Shown piece by piece: positions 46,156-59,977 of a DNA stretch of 64,000 bases. A model generated the notes under the pieces. The model saw only the letters and a program-made list of their open reading frames with translations. It was not told the origin of the DNA and made no database searches. The stretch's first letter is position 1, and each line of letters starts with the position of its first letter. Origin of the DNA: Lithobates sylvaticus (Eukaryota; Chordata; Amphibia; Anura; Ranidae); contig CM053029.1 of the NCBI GenBank assembly GCA_028564925.1, positions 37,126,026-37,190,025 of the forward strand. Direction: 5' to 3'. The position numbers were made by a program, and so were the translations under genes.

Positions 46156-47699
46156 TCACCAATCGTTATAACCATCCTGCGGCGAACCTAGTGCCAAATC
46201 CCATATCCAACTTGGGCATGGGACGTCCTTCTCCAGAGCTTCCGGAGCCATTGCCCTGAATTTGTCCCACTGGAACCGAGACAAAGAGTCAGCCAATGTA
46301 TTCTCTACCTCCGGAATGTGCACAGCATAGATAAACACATTCAAACGCAAACAGCGCAACACCAACTGTCGCATCAACCGAACGACAGGTACTAACGACG
46401 TTGACATACTATTTATGCCCTGGACTACCCCCATGTTATCGCAGTTCAAGCGTAACTTTAAATCCTTGAACGACTGTCCCCACAGCTCCAAGGCTAGCAC
46501 CACCGGGAACAGCTCCCGCAGTACCAGATTTTAAGAAATCCAGCCTCCTCCCAGGACTGTGGCCAGGGCTCCGCACTCCAGTGACCCTGGAAGTACGCCC
46601 CATATCCTGTGGATCCCGCGGCGTCCGTAACCAAATCCACGTCAAAATTGCTGACTGGACCCGACCTCCACAGTGACCTGCCATTAAACTCACCCAAGAA
46701 CTGATGCCAAACCTGCAGGTCATCCCTATGTTCCTTATTCAACCTAATGTAATGCGTGGGGGCTTTTACAAATCCTTCCAATAGGAATGATCCGACATGC
46801 AAAATTTAACTTACCTAACAAAGACTGTAACATCCGCAATTGAACTTTCTGACGCCCATGTATCTCCCTGATCTTTTTGTAAGTCCCTGAGCTTCTCTTC
46901 AGGTAACCTGCATTCCATAGCCATGGAATCTATCACTAACCCTAAAAAACTCAGCTCTGTTTGTGGGCCTTCCGTCTTATCGGCTGCCAATGGCACCCGA
47001 AACCTCTCCGCAATGTGCTGCAACGTGGACAACAGTATCGCACACACATTGGACACAGGAGGGCCCACGCCGAGAAAGTCATCCAAATAATGGATGACGG
47101 AACCAATGCCTATCACATCCCTACCAACCCATTCTAAAAAAGAACTAAACGCCTCAAACATGGCGCACTAGATGGAACACCCCGTTGGTAAACACCTATC
47201 CACATAAAATTGGTCTTGCCAACAACAACCCAATAATTGAACACTCTCCGGGTGCACTGGCAAAAGTCTAAACGCTGACTCCACATCTGATTTTGCCAAT
47301 AACTCCCCTTTACCATAACGCCGCACCCATCTAACCGCGGCATCGAAAGATGTCTACGATACCGTACAAGCTTCCGGATCGATAAAGTCAATTACCGAAC
47401 CCCCTGTAGGAAACGCTGAATGGTGTATCAAACCGAAGTTTATTCGGTTCCTTCTTCGGTACCACCCCCAGTGGCGACACAACCAGGTCCGCCAACAGTT
47501 TGTCCCCAAATGGCCCCGCCATACGACCCAAAGCCACTTCCTAGGCCAATTTTTTCGACACTACGTCTGGATGCTGCAACGCCGACCTCAGATTTTTTGC
47601 GGGGGGGGGGAATAACCTCCAACGCGCACGGAATCCTAAAACCTTCCTGTAAACCCGCACTAATCACCCTCGCCGCCTCCCTATCAGGATACCTATTTA
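46156..47699 (-). pseudogene. RT-RNase H remnant (Ngaro copy 2)
   Basis: Homologous to 35160-36884 along its length: IHYLDDFLGVGP, LVTDAAGSTGYGAYF, NCDNMGVVQGIN and ADSLSRFQWDK are recognisable. Several breaks; not functional. Confidence 0.85.
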
Positions 47700-49308
<1,609 letters not shown>

Positions 49309-49319
<11 letters not shown>

Positions 49320-51558
49320 TAGAAAAGGCTACATCCTTACCCTCATCACCGACGTCGTCCCTCTTGTTACCAGGCTCTCCGGTACGCTTCCCCTTCTTAA
49401 AACACCTGGCATACGTATGGGCTCCTCCGCAACCTGAACATTCATGTTTGAACTTACATGTGGTGCCAAACTTGCAGGATTCCTCGTTGTACTGCCAGCA
49501 TACTCCCCATTTCCTTCCGGCTGGTGATCCCGAGGAGTGGTTACCTCCAGCCCCCCCTTGAAATGGGTGCGCCGGAGCTTCCGCTGACGCCATGAGCCTC
49601 ATCCATAGACTGATGTCCTTGTGATCCCATCTTAATGCCGGGCGCACCGCCCTGCGCTGTCTAAACTGCTCATCATAGCGCAGCCATGCTGTACCCCCAT
49701 ACACCCTGTACGCTTCACCAATGGCGTCCATGTAACAGAATAACGCCGAGCAATGCTCAGGGTTCTTCTCTCCTATTACCCCCGCCAAAATGGCGAACGC
49801 CTGCAACCAATTTGTGAACGTCCTCGGAATCAAGCGATACCGCCTCTTCTCCTCGTCGTCCTTTTTGGTGCTGTCAGGTTTCACCCTATCCAAATTAAAT
49901 TTTTCTAACGGTAATAGGGAGAAAATCTCCACATAGTCCCCTTTCCAAATTTTTTCCCTCACTTCCTGCTTAAGATGAGCTCCCAAGGGTCCCTCGAAGC
50001 ATACATATACTTCACATTTTGCCGCATCCGCCATCCTCACGATGTCTGATCTCACCACCTGCTCTGGCGAGCCCTTCTCTGGCGTACTTACCATCTCCAC
50101 CTCGCCACCCACCGGAAGTGAGGCATCTAACGCAGCTGCTGTGACCGAAGTACCCCCTACGTTTCCAGACCCTTGCTCCAACCTACCCACATATGCCCGA
50201 AGGCCGTCTAGCAATTCTTGTACCTGTCCCCCAGACCCCGATGCGGTTTCCCTCCTAACCCGCGGTTGTTCACTGACTGCCACCAGCGGAGCTGGAGGGG
50301 CTACCCCCTCCCCCCCCACAGGCACAATCCCCAATAAGCTTTTTAATGCAGCAGTAAAAGAACTATTATCAGTTGACTTACCGGGCCGTCTGGGCACCGC
50401 CTCCGCCACTGCTGACCTGACCTCCGCCATAGTTCCCGGGACAGTGCGCTCTTCCTCGTCCTCTGACAGTTCACCCTCTGATCTGCTCAAGTCTCCCTGC
50501 TGAGACAAAAATGGCCGCCCTTCCGGGGAGGGACTTCTAGAATTTGATCGACTCCGTCCGTGCCCTGCCACCAATGATGCCCCCCTCCCGACCACCCCGC
50601 TCCCCTGGCCCACCAAGTCCTGTGCAGCTGGGCCGTACACGGCACCGCTCCTGCCATGCGAGCCCCGTCCAGCACCGCCTGGTGGCGTCAGCCTACCCCT
50701 TGCGGTGTTTGCCCCCCTGGCTGCCCGTCTTTCTGTAACCGCCGACGTGGTAATCCTTCTGTCTTCTCCCCTCGGCTCGTGCAGAGCTGCTGGGGGTACT
50801 GCGGGCGTACTCCTCCGGGGCGTAGCAACCCCCTTCTTAGCCGAGCCCGATTTGTAAGCCGCCTTCCATCCCCTCTGCTCGTATAGAGCTGCTGGGGGTG
50901 AAAACGCTGTTGAAGGGCCTGCAGAGCTATCCATCCCGCTGTCCCCGCTAGCTCCCGCCCGCCGTGGCTCCCGTTCTACCCGGTTACCCCCCTGCTCGTT
51001 CAGAGCTGCACGGGCTGTTGTACCCAGGGATCCTCCACTACCCGACCTAGGGAACGCTGTAGCAGGGCCTGCAGAGCCATACCTCCTTCTGTCCTTGTTA
51101 GCTCCAGCCCGCTGTGACCTCCGCTCCCCCCGATCACCCCCCCGCTCGTTCAGAGCTGCAGGGGCTGCTGTCCTAAGGGATCCTCTGCCATCCAAACCTG
51201 GGGATGCTGCTGGGCCTTGCAGGCCTGTGGCCCCGCCCCCCGCATGGCGCCCACGGCGTGTGCTTCGCCTAGGCCCACCGGGAGGCTCCATCTGGGCCCG
51301 CTTAGCTGGTGGCATCCTAGTGATCCTGGACGGGCCTACACCTGGGGTAGGGGAGTGTCTAGCTGGCGGCCTCGAGGTCCGGCCGCGTGTGTCCTTACCG
51401 CTGTCCTCCTGCCGCTGCTGCGTCTCCTCGGATTGCCCCTGGACGTCCCGGTCTGTGCACTCGGCCAGCACGGCCGCCACCTGGTCCTGCAACCATTCTG
51501 GTCCTTTCTCCTCCGCCGCCGCCCTCAGCCTATCCATCAGGTCCTGCGCGGCCGCCAT
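49309..51558 (-). CDS. Gag-like protein of Ngaro copy 2 (749 aa, end altered by Tc1)
   Basis: Long frame starting MAAAQDLMDRLRAAAEEKG. Residues about 30-380 are rich in Arg, Gly, Ala, Pro and Ser with an imperfect repeat (AALNERGGDRGERRSQRAG-type, about four times). An acidic stretch SEGELSEDEEE is near 375. A conserved core, SDIVRMADAAKCEVYVCFEG to YDEQFRQRRAVRPALRWDHK, lies at about 510-650. A zinc-finger-like Cys/His cluster occupies residues 687-719 (CWQYNEESC, CKFKHE, CSGCGG, ARC). Its last few codons and stop come from the inserted Tc1. Gag identity is inferred from its position before RT and from the Cys/His cluster. Confidence 0.75.
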
Positions 51559-51790
51559 TTTGTGCCCAAGAAAGAGAGGAGCAGTGAGGAAAACTGCCTC
51601 CTCTCGTGTTTCCTACTAACTGCGTGACTCCGCTAAGCCACGCCCCCTTCTTATATTGCCGCTCCCCTTGTTCTGATTGGCCTAGTCCGCTCGGCCACTC
51701 CTACCTCTCACTCTTGGTGTGTAACTATGCACACCGTCATGCCCGGCCCTCCCCTACATTCCCTGCTGTCCATTCGGTCCGGCCCTCTCT

Positions 51791-53267
51791 GACCCAGGGC
51801 ACCCTCTTTTGAATCTCTGGACATGTACTTTAATTAGTTCAAGGCCTCAGATAGGAATAAGAGTTATTCTGATGTCTCCCTTTCAATCCTTCTGAGGCAG
51901 TCCCTCTTTTCCTTCCTTACAAGTATTGGAGGTAGTCTCTAGTACAGTCTGATCTCACCAGACATCCAAATCACACCTCACTTTCCCAGGGAGAAAGTTC
52001 ATCTCTGAGGCAAGTTCCTGTGCGTTCAGCAGTCTCTCCTGATTGTGGTCAGATATAGCAGCGCTCCATTCTCCTTGCTTTGCTGCATCAACCAATCACC
52101 ATCCTGCAAGATCAATCCAGACCCAACCAAGATGGCTGCCCCCTGCACTGGAGACACTCCATAGATGAGCATGGTCTTCTTAATGATGGCTGTTGTACTT
52201 CTGCATTATTGAATATTCAGTTTAGCCCTGTCCACACTGCAGAAGAATAATACAGCAGCAACAAAGGAAGATGATTGGCAGCAGTAATCAGCTGCAGTCC
52301 AGGTTATAAATGTATATATATACATTCTATATCTTTTTTTTATAAGTCATGTCAGCAGGAGGCAGAAAAGCAGCAGAACACTGATCATCCCAGTGAAGAT
52401 CTGTACAGAGGAACATGTCAGCAGAAGGCAGAGAAACATCAGTAGATCAGTAGATCTTCCCAGCGAATAGCTGTGCAGGGGGCATGTAAGCAGACATATG
52501 ACCATTGGAGGACAGGCAGACTGGGCCCCCCATGTAAAATGCAAAGAAAAAAACTGATTCCTCTGGGAAGGATGAGCTGTCCCTAATGTGGTCAGTTTGA
52601 AATAAGAAAGCAGGGGGACTGGCAGGAACACCAGGGATTTCACACAAAGGCAGAAATACAAAGAGAACAGGAGACTTTTTAAAAGAACTACATGGTACAA
52701 CCAATAGCAGGAATATTAAATATTAGGGTAACATACACTTTAAGTTTATGGCACTTTGAAATTTAACATAGTAAAAACGGTAACTTACAAAATTCACTCA
52801 CAGAGCTTTCACCCCCACCCACCTTTTCAGATGGAACAGAAATTGAGAGGTATTGATATGGGTCCTCTGAAAAGAGGTGCATGGGGTGGGATCATAACTT
52901 ATTGGGGTGTTTTTTTTGTACAATAAAATGTAAATGTAAAAACTGCTTTGACACAGGGGTCAATTCCCTAACGTTTACCACATGTGATGACACAGTCACA
53001 TTACTAATTTGCATAAATTATTGCATGCAGTAAAAAAAAGTCCATCCCCCTAAAAATAAAAATGCCATAAATATTTCCCATAGTTTATAGACGATAAAAC
53101 TTTTGCGCAAACCAATCAATATACGCTTATTGCGATTTTTTTTTTTTTTACCAAAAGCCAATGTTTGGGCTCAATATTACTGCGGCTCCTCCCCTCCTCA
53201 CTGGTGGCCCCAATCATCCAATTTACGCCCTTACAAATGGAGAATCTCCAGTGGGTTTGTCTTATGC
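51791..53267. other. Intergenic stretch, mostly unrecognised
   Basis: Near 52349-52480 a block (CATGTCAGCAGGAGGCAGA and CATGTCAGCAGAAGGCAGAG) is tandemly duplicated about 64 bp apart. Near 53060-53160 there is an inverted fragment of the 17803-18582 family (GCGCAAACCAATCAATATA). No gene recognised. Confidence 0.5.
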
Positions 53268-53475
53268 CACGTACACACGATCAGAATTTCGGCCAGCAAA
53301 AGACCGATGAGAGCTTTTCATCGGAAAATGCGACCGTGTGTAGGCTCCATCGGAATTTTGCTGGCCGAATTCTCGCCAGCAAAAATTGAGAGACAGAAAA
53401 GGTTTCTTTCGGAAATTCTGATCGTCTGTAGCAATTCCGACGTGTAAAATTCCTACGCATGCTCGGAAACAATTC
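53268..53475. mobile_element. MITE family 4 relative, partial
   Basis: Starts TGCCACGTACACACGATCAG and contains CGGCCAGCAAAAGACCGATG with an inverted match (GCCGAATTCTCGCCAGCAAA). The right end is missing or degraded. Confidence 0.6.
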
Positions 53476-53489
53476 TATTATTGCATTTT

Positions 53490-54466
53490 AGTGTAAATAT
53501 GAGATCTGAGGTCTTTTTGACTCCAGATCTCATATTTAAGAGGTCCTGTCATGCTTTTTTCTATTACAAGGGATGTTTACATTCCTTGTAATAGAGATAA
53601 AAGTGACACCATTTTTTTTTTTAAAAGAACAGTGTAAAAATAAAAAATAAAAGGTAAAATAAATAAGAACTTTTTTTTTTGAACGCGCCCCATCCCGCCG
53701 AGCTCGCGTGCAAAAGCGAACACATACGTGAGTAGCGCGTGCATATGAAACCAGTGTTCAAACCACACATGTGAGGTATCACCGCGATCGGTAGAGCGAG
53801 AGCAATAATTCTAGCTTTAGACCTACTCTGTATCTCAATACATGCAACCTGTAGAATTTTAACGTCGCCTATAGCAGTGGTCATCAGCCCTGTCCTCAGG
53901 GCCTACTAACAGGCCAGGTTTGCAAGATAACTGAAATACATCACAGGTGATATCATTTGCTGTTCAGTGATTGCAGTATTCTAGTCTGCATCTCCCCAAG
54001 GTAATACATAAAACCTGGCCTGTTAGTGGGCCCTGAGGACAGGGATGATGACCACTGGCCTATGGAGATTTTTAAGGGTAAAATTTTGTCGCCATTCCAC
54101 GAGCGGCGCAATTTTGAAGCGTGACATGTTGGATATCAATTTACTCGGCGTAACATTATCTTTCTTTCACAATATAACTTTAATAACACAATATAACTTT
54201 AATATAACTATAGCTAACTTTACTGTTTTTTCCCCAAAAAAGTGCGCTTGTAAGACCGCTGCGCAAATACGGTGTGACAGAAAGTATTGCAATAACCGCC
54301 TTTTTATTCTCTAGGGTGTTAGAACCCCCGGACATACTGCAGGAGGTGGACAGAGGCTGCGGACATACTGCAGGAGGTGGACAGAGGCTGCGGACATACT
54401 ACAGCAAAAAAATAACTTTTTAACTTGTAAACAACAAATCTCAAAAGAGGCTCGGTCCTTAAGTGG
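53490..54466 (+). mobile_element. TTAA-family element fragment
   Basis: Homologous to 15180-15760 and to the ends of 17803-18582. It includes the hairpin ATTACAAGGGATGTTTACATT with its complement (53561-53594) and ends CTCGGTCCTTAAGTGG before TTAA (54467-54470). A palindrome (AGATCTGAGGTC and complement, about 53500-53535) lies at the left. Interrupted by the 183-bp MITE at 53875-54057. The left boundary is uncertain. Confidence 0.65.
53875..54057. mobile_element. 183-bp hAT-type MITE with 8-bp duplication
   Basis: Ends CAGTGGTCATCAGCCCTGTC and GACAGGGATGATGACCACTG are a strong inverted repeat. Flanks are GCCTATAG (53867-53874) and GCCTATGG (54058-54065). The uninterrupted sister sequence near 15505 reads GCCTATGG once, confirming the 8-bp target. 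Confidence 0.9.
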
Positions 54467-54481
54467 TTAATCTTTTCCTCT

Positions 54482-54627
54482 TTACGGATGAAGGAGCCCA
54501 ACCAAGAGACTTCTTAGTAACCTGTCTAGCTGAGGCTCTCAGTTTGGGACGGTCAAACTCACATAGGTTGGACTTGGTGGACTTGTGTCTTTTTTCAACC
54601 TCGCTTAATATGTAACTATATGTAACT
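54482..54627 (+). mobile_element. Non-LTR retrotransposon 3' tail (CR1/L2-like)
   Basis: Contains GGTTGGACTTGGTGGACTTG followed by TGTCTTTTTTCAACCTCGCT and a short tandem tail (TATGTAACTATATGTAAC). This pattern is familiar from vertebrate CR1/L2-group LINE or SINE tails. No coding part is present. Confidence 0.65.
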
Positions 54628-55330
54628 CTCTCCATGACAAGGTATGTGAGGTCTAATGAATGCATTGCAATTCTATTCAAACCACTATACATTTATACTT
54701 AGACTCTTGCCCTTCTCTCTCCCCCTGCCCATAACACGTAATCCCTGTGTGCCCCATGTGACTGTCCAGTAGCCAAGAGGGCCCCATACACCTCTCCTAC
54801 TCTCTGTTCTTGCTTTTGTTGTTTTTATTCTGGTTGGATTCCCTATATACCTTGATCCCACCATTGGTCAACCGTTTGCTCCACTCCGTCACTTAGGCAT
54901 AGTGAGTAGCTGTTGTAGTGCAATCCCATCCTCCCTTCACCCTTACCTATGTCCAAATGAATACTCTAATATATGTTCTGTTTTATAGATTGTATTTGCC
55001 AAGATTATAAAAAACCTTCCCTGAAGAAGTAGCTCTTCTGACTCCGAAACATGTTGGTGTATGGTTTTCTGTAATATCACTGAGCGTTACGATATACATC
55101 AGTCTGTGGCTTTTGACCAATTTCTTCATGTATTTATCATGTATTGATTTGATGATACTTTTCTAACTATGTTTTTTAATATACATAATTTTGATACCAA
55201 TAAAATTAAGTTTCATACAATATTGATTGTTTGCACCTTCCACGAGCCTTTAAAGTCCCATATGTGAAGGGAGTTGTGTCTTTCCTCTCAAATTATCAGG
55301 GACGTGGCCGCCATATAAGCAGAGTTTAAC
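54628..55330. other. Intergenic stretch with a dispersed repeat tail
   Basis: CCTGAAGAAGTAGCTCTTCT followed by CTCCGAAACATGTTGG (about 55020-55058) resembles a common vertebrate dispersed repeat with a GAAACGCGTT-type motif; the inverse is seen near 42472. The family is not identified. No gene recognised. Confidence 0.4.
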
Positions 55331-55547
55331 CTCTTTCTTTCTATATCTTTGGTAAAAATAACCCAAATCCGTGTATATTATTTGGTCTGTGTGAAAGTTA
55401 TAAAGTCCACAAGCTATGGTGCCAATCTCTGAAAACTGATCACAGCTGAATTTTTACAAAATTGTCATATTAGCATGTTATTTCTCACACACAGCATATG
55501 CATACCACAAGTTACACCCCAAAACACATTCTCCTACTCCTCCTGAA

Positions 55548-56521
55548 TAGGGATGAGCCGAACACCCCCCCGTTCGGCTCGCACCAGAACCCGCGAACGG
55601 ACCTAAAGTCCAAGCGAGCTTTAGAACCCTATTAGTTATAATGGATGCGAACGTTCGAAATTAAAAGTGCTAATTTTAAAGGCTAATATGCATGTTAATG
55701 TCATAAAAAGTGTTTGGGGACCCGGGTCCTGCCCCAGGGGACATGTATCAATGCAAAAAGACGTTTTAAAAACGGCCGTTTTTTCAGGAGCAGTGATTTT
55801 AATAATGCTTAATTTGAAACAATAAAAGTGTAATATTCCTTTAAATTTCGTACCTGGGGGGTGTCTATAGTATGCCTGTGAAGAGGCGCATGTTTCCCGT
55901 GTTTAGAACTGTCTCTGCAAAAAGTGTCATTTTTGAAAGTAAAAAAGCTATTTAAAATCACTCGCGGCTAATGTGTATTGACGGCTCCCGTAATACAGAG
56001 AACAGTCATTCATTGAAACTCATTCATAAAAAAAAAGTCATTGATAAAAAATAAAAAAAATGAAAAAAAAAAAGCGTAGGGGTCCCCCCAAATTCAATAA
56101 CCAGGCCCTTCAGGTCTGGGATGGATATTAAGGGGAACCCCAGCCAAAAAAAAAAATGGCGTAGGGTCCCCCTCAAAATCCTTACCAGACCCTTATCCGA
56201 GCACGCAACCTGGCAGGCCGCAGGAAAAGAGGGGGGGACGAGAGCGGCCCCCCCTCCCACCTGAACCATACCAGGCCACATGCCCTCAACATTGGGAGGA
56301 TGCTTTTTAAAGCACCTTGTTCCCATGTTGATGAGGACAAGGGCCTCTTCCCCACAACCCTGGCCATTGGTTGTGGGGGTCTGCGGGCGGGGGGGCTTAT
56401 CGGAATCTGGAAGCCACGAATTTGATGCGAGCGGCCACAATAGTTCTGGGCTCGCCGAGCAAGCGAACGCCCGGTGCTCGATTCGAACATGGGTTCGAAT
56501 CGAACACCAGGCCCATCCCTA
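55548..56521. mobile_element. 974-bp non-autonomous hAT, partner of the 11.7-kb element
   Basis: Left end TAGGGATGAGCCGAACACCC matches the left end of the 11.7-kb hAT and stays similar for about 400 bp (TGCATGTTAATGTCATAAAA, GACCCGGGTCCTGCCCCAGG). The right end matches its right end (CGGTGCTCGATTCGAAC, GGCCCATCCCTA). Perfect 8-bp duplication CTCCTGAA (55540-55547, 56522-56529). The interior (about 56060-56410) is the G-rich repeat of 11640-12290 in reverse. No transposase. Confidence 0.92.
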
Positions 56522-56645
56522 CTCCTGAATACGGCGATACCACATGTGGGAGACCTTTCCACAGCCTGGCCACATACATAGGCCCAACATGCAGGGAGCA
56601 CCATCAGGTGTTCTAGGGGCATACATGTCAAATCTAATTTGACTA

Positions 56646-56683
56646 CTAGGGATGGGCCCGGTGTTCGATTCGAACCCATGTTT
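56646..56683. mobile_element. hAT right-end stub
   Basis: TAGGGATGGGCCCGGTGTTC followed by GATTCGAACCCATG, then unrelated sequence. It is a short remnant of the same terminus found at 34531 and 56521. Confidence 0.7.
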
Positions 56684-56939
56684 TTCCCACAATTCTTTGC
56701 AAAATAAAGATATTTTTTTTCACAAAATTGTCATTGTAATAGGTTATTTCTCTCACATGGCATGTGTATACCACAAATGACACCCCAAAATAAATTCTGC
56801 TACTCCTCCTGAGTATTACGATAGCACATGTGTGGGACTTTTCCCCAGCCTAGCCACTTAGAGAGGGAGCACCATCACGTGTTCTAGGAGCATAAATTAC
56901 CCATCTAACTTGTTGACTACCTATTACACATTTGAAGGC

Positions 56940-57565
56940 CCTGGAGCACCAGGACAATGACACATGACACTGACATGGCACTGATGACAGATGGCACTGA
57001 TACGGGGCACTGATCACACGTGACACTGATGTGGCACTGATGACAGATGCCACTAATATGTGGCACTGATGACACATGGCACTAATACGTGGCACTGAGG
57101 ACAGATGGCACTAATACGTGGCACTGATGACAGATGGCACTAATACATGGCACTGATGACACGTGACACTGATGACAGATGGCACTGATACGTGGCATTG
57201 ATAACACGTGACACTGATGACAGATGGCACTGATACATGGCACTGATGACAGATGGCACTATGTGGCACTGATGACACGTGGCACTGATGTGGCGCTGAT
57301 GACAGATGGCACTTATACGTGGGACTGATGACAGATGGCACTTATACGTGGCACTGGGGACAGATGGCACTGACAGGTGGCACTGGGGACAAATGGCACT
57401 GGGGACAGGTGGCACTGGGGACAGATGGCACTGACAGGTGGCACTGGGGACAGATGGCACTGACAACAGGTGGCACTGTGGACAGATGGCACTGACAGAT
57501 GGCAGTGGGGACAGATGGCAGTGGGGAAAGGTGGCAGTGAGGACAGGTGGCAGTGGGGACAGATG
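56940..57565. repeat. Degenerate minisatellite (GATGACAGATGGCACT)
   Basis: Imperfect tandem built from TGGCACTGATGACAGA and TGGCACTAATACG blocks with a basic step of roughly 16-30 bp. It shifts to GGGGACAGATGGCACTGACA after about 57350. Minus-strand frames (CHLSSVPHQCH-type) are repeat translations. Confidence 0.9.
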
Positions 57566-57662
57566 GGCACTTTATTTTCTTCTTTTTTATTTTTTTACTA
57601 ACCGCTTCAGCGGTTCATCTCTCCCTCCTCACATGTTGTCTCTGTGTGAGGGGGGAGAGCCG

Positions 57663-57709
57663 GCGATGAGAGATGATCTCATATGTTTACATATGAGATC
57701 ATCTCTCAT
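57663..57709. repeat. Perfect hairpin
   Basis: GATGAGAGATGATCTCATAT and its complement ATATGAGATCATCTCTCAT flank a short TTTAC spacer. Part of the TTAA-family sequence. Confidence 0.85.
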
Positions 57710-58009
57710 TGGACACGTCGATCGCGCTGTAAACGGCCGCTGTGATTGGCCATTTACAGCAATCTGTGACTGGCTGTGTCCAAGGGACACGGCCAGCACA
57801 GAACTTCCTTGATGCGTGCTCGCGGGAGCGCGCATTGCAGAAGTAAACAGGAGGACGTCCAGGGACGCCCTCCCAGCAGTTGGCGTCCGCGCTGTAGCTG
57901 TCTTTCGGCTATAGTGCGGGTGCAAAGGGGATAAGAACTGTCAGACAGCGGAGCAGGCATTCGGCTGGAACCCTTATCGGGGCCGGAGGTTTTTTCTTTT
58001 CCGGGTCAG

Positions 58010-58150
58010 GAGGTGTGGCGGGCGTTGTGATTGACATTGGATCTTTGGGGGACATTTTTTTTCAATTTTCTTACTAAAGGAATTGTCAAAAACTGTGTGT
58101 GGGTTTTTATTTCTTTTTGACACTTTTTTTTGGTGAATGCATCAGAATAC
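58010..58150 (+). repeat. Copy of the 11500-11650 dispersed repeat
   Basis: Shares GGCGGGCGTTGTGATTGAC, GGAATTGTCAAAAACTGTG and TTGACACTTTTTTTTGGTGA with 11520-11645 in the same orientation. Confidence 0.7.
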
Positions 58151-58636
58151 TCCAGGCAACTCCACCTTAACTCCCCTCCCTTTCTTCTAGAAGGTTCCAG
58201 AACATTTGAGAAATATTGGGGAGGTCTCAGTGGTGCTGCCCGTGAGTCACCAAGCTGTCCCTGAATTTCTGCCCAACACAGGACAAAAACCACAGACAGG
58301 CTTGGCTGCCAGCCAAGCCTGCAAAATTGTACCTACACTATCACAAAAAAAGAAACTATCTATACCAGACAGGTCAAGGATGTGGAGAAGTTTAAAGCAG
58401 GGTTAGGTTATAAAAAAAATATCCCAAGCTTTGAACATCTCACAGAGCACTGTTCAATCCATCATCCAAAAATGGAAAGAGTATGGCACAACTGTAAACT
58501 TACCAAGACATGGCCATCCACCTAAACTGACAGGCTGGGCAAGGCCAGAGAAGCAGCCAAAAGCCCATGGTAACTCTGGAGGAGCTACAGAGATCCACAG
58601 CTCAGGTGGGAGAATCTGTCTAAAGGACAACTATTA

Positions 58637-59060
58637 AGCCCCATACACACGGTCGGATTTTCCGATGGATTCTGTCCTAACGGACAATGTTGTCGTAAAT
58701 TCCAACCGTGTGTAGGCACCATCGGACAGTTTCCATCGGATTGTCCGACGGACAAAGTTCTATCTCCTGCTGGATAGATTTTTCGACAACAAAGTCCGAT
58801 CACACCAATTCCGATCGTGTGTAGCGAATTCCGACGGACAAAGTGCTACGCATGCTCAGATCACATTACAAGACCAAAGCTATTGGCTACTAGCCTCTAC
58901 GTAGTCCCGTCGTAGGCAACAAACGTCACCACGTTCAGAATGATCAGATTTTCCGACAACTTTGTCCGACCGTGTGTACGCAAACCAACATTGGACAAAG
59001 TACGACGGACATGATCCGACGGACCTGGTCCTCGGATAATCCGAGCGTGTATATGGGGCT
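58637..59060. mobile_element. MITE family 1, copy inside old Tc1 (first)
   Basis: 424 bp with ends AGCCCCATACACACGGTCGG and CGAGCGTGTATATGGGGCT. Inserted after CTATTA in the Tc1 (TTA 58634-58636, right side TAA, one change). It lies in reverse orientation to the second copy, judging from the internal ACGTAGTCCCGTCGTAGGCA block. Confidence 0.88.
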
Positions 59061-59551
59061 TAAGTCGTGCACTCCAAAAATCTGGTTCTTATAGAAGAGT
59101 GACAAGAAGAAAGCCATTGTTGAAAGAAAGCCATAAGAAATGTAATTTGCAGTTTACGAGAAGCCATGTGGGGGACACAGCAAACATGTAGAAGAAGGTG
59201 CTCTGGTCAGATGAGAGCAAAATTTTACTTTTTGGCTTAAAAGCAAACCGCTATGTTTGGCAGAAAACTAACACTGCACATCACCCTGAACACACTATCC
59301 TCACCGTGAAACCTGGTGGTGGCAGCATCATGTTGAGGGAATGCTTTTCTTCAGCAGGGAGAAGGAAGCTGGTTCGACTTGATGGGAAGATGGATGGAGC
59401 TAAATACTGGGCAATCTTAGAAGAAAACCTGTTAGAGTCTTCAAAAGACTTGAGACCGGAGCAGTGGTTCACCTTCCAGCATGACAACAACCCTAAACAT
59501 ACAGCCAGAGCTACAATGGAATGGTTTCAATCAAAGCATATTCATGTGTTA

Positions 59552-59977
59552 AGCCCCATACACACGGTCAGACAATCCGCGGACCAGGTCCGTCGGACCA
59601 TGTCCGTCATACTTTGTCCGATGTTGGTTTTGCGTACACACGGTCGGACAAAGTTGTCGGAAAATCCGATCATTCTAAACGTGGTGACGTTTGTTGCCTA
59701 CGACGGGACTACGTAGAGGCTAGTAGCCAATAGCTTTGGTCTTGTAATGTGATCTGAGCATGCGTAGCACTTTGTCCGGTCGGACAACCGTACACACGAT
59801 CGGATTTGGTGTGATCGGACCGTGTTGACGGCAAATCTTTCCAGCAGGAGATAAGACTTTGTCCGTCGGTCAAACCGACGAACACTGTCCGATGGTGCAT
59901 ACACACGGTCTGATTTTTCAACAACCTTGTTCGATCGGACAGAATCCATGAAAAAGTCCGACCGTGTGTATGGGGCT
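59552..59977. mobile_element. MITE family 1, copy inside old Tc1 (second)
   Basis: 426 bp, ends AGCCCCATACACACGGTCAG and CCGACCGTGTGTATGGGGCT, with perfect TTA on both sides (59549-59551, 59978-59980). Removing it and one TTA restores the expected Tc1 sequence CATGTGTTAGAATGGCC. This is the clearest proof of the 3-bp target. Confidence 0.93.

Larger units (their letters stand above)
55331..57850 (-). mobile_element. TTAA-family repeat in reverse orientation, two partial copies
   Basis: Reverse-complement matches to 15840-16330 occur twice: at about 55360-55547 plus 56522-56645, and again at about 56684-56920. Both have GTGTATACCACAA-type and GGAGCACCATCA-type blocks. A short hAT end fragment (TAGGGATGGGCCCGG) lies between them. 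The copies are followed by a minisatellite and a palindrome. The region is a mosaic; boundaries are approximate. Confidence 0.6.

Noticed and set aside
55000-55240. 3' UTR of a host gene (AATAAAA near 55200)
   Set aside because: The nearby CCTGAAGAAG...CGAAAC pattern is a common dispersed repeat tail, and no coding exon is visible upstream.
57111-57570. Cys/His-rich minus-strand frames resembling zinc fingers
   Set aside because: The Cys and His recur because the minisatellite unit encodes them; spacing does not fit a finger family.
58006-58293. 95-codon minus-strand frame near the old Tc1
   Set aside because: Overlaps the dispersed repeat at 58010-58150 and shows no conserved motif.
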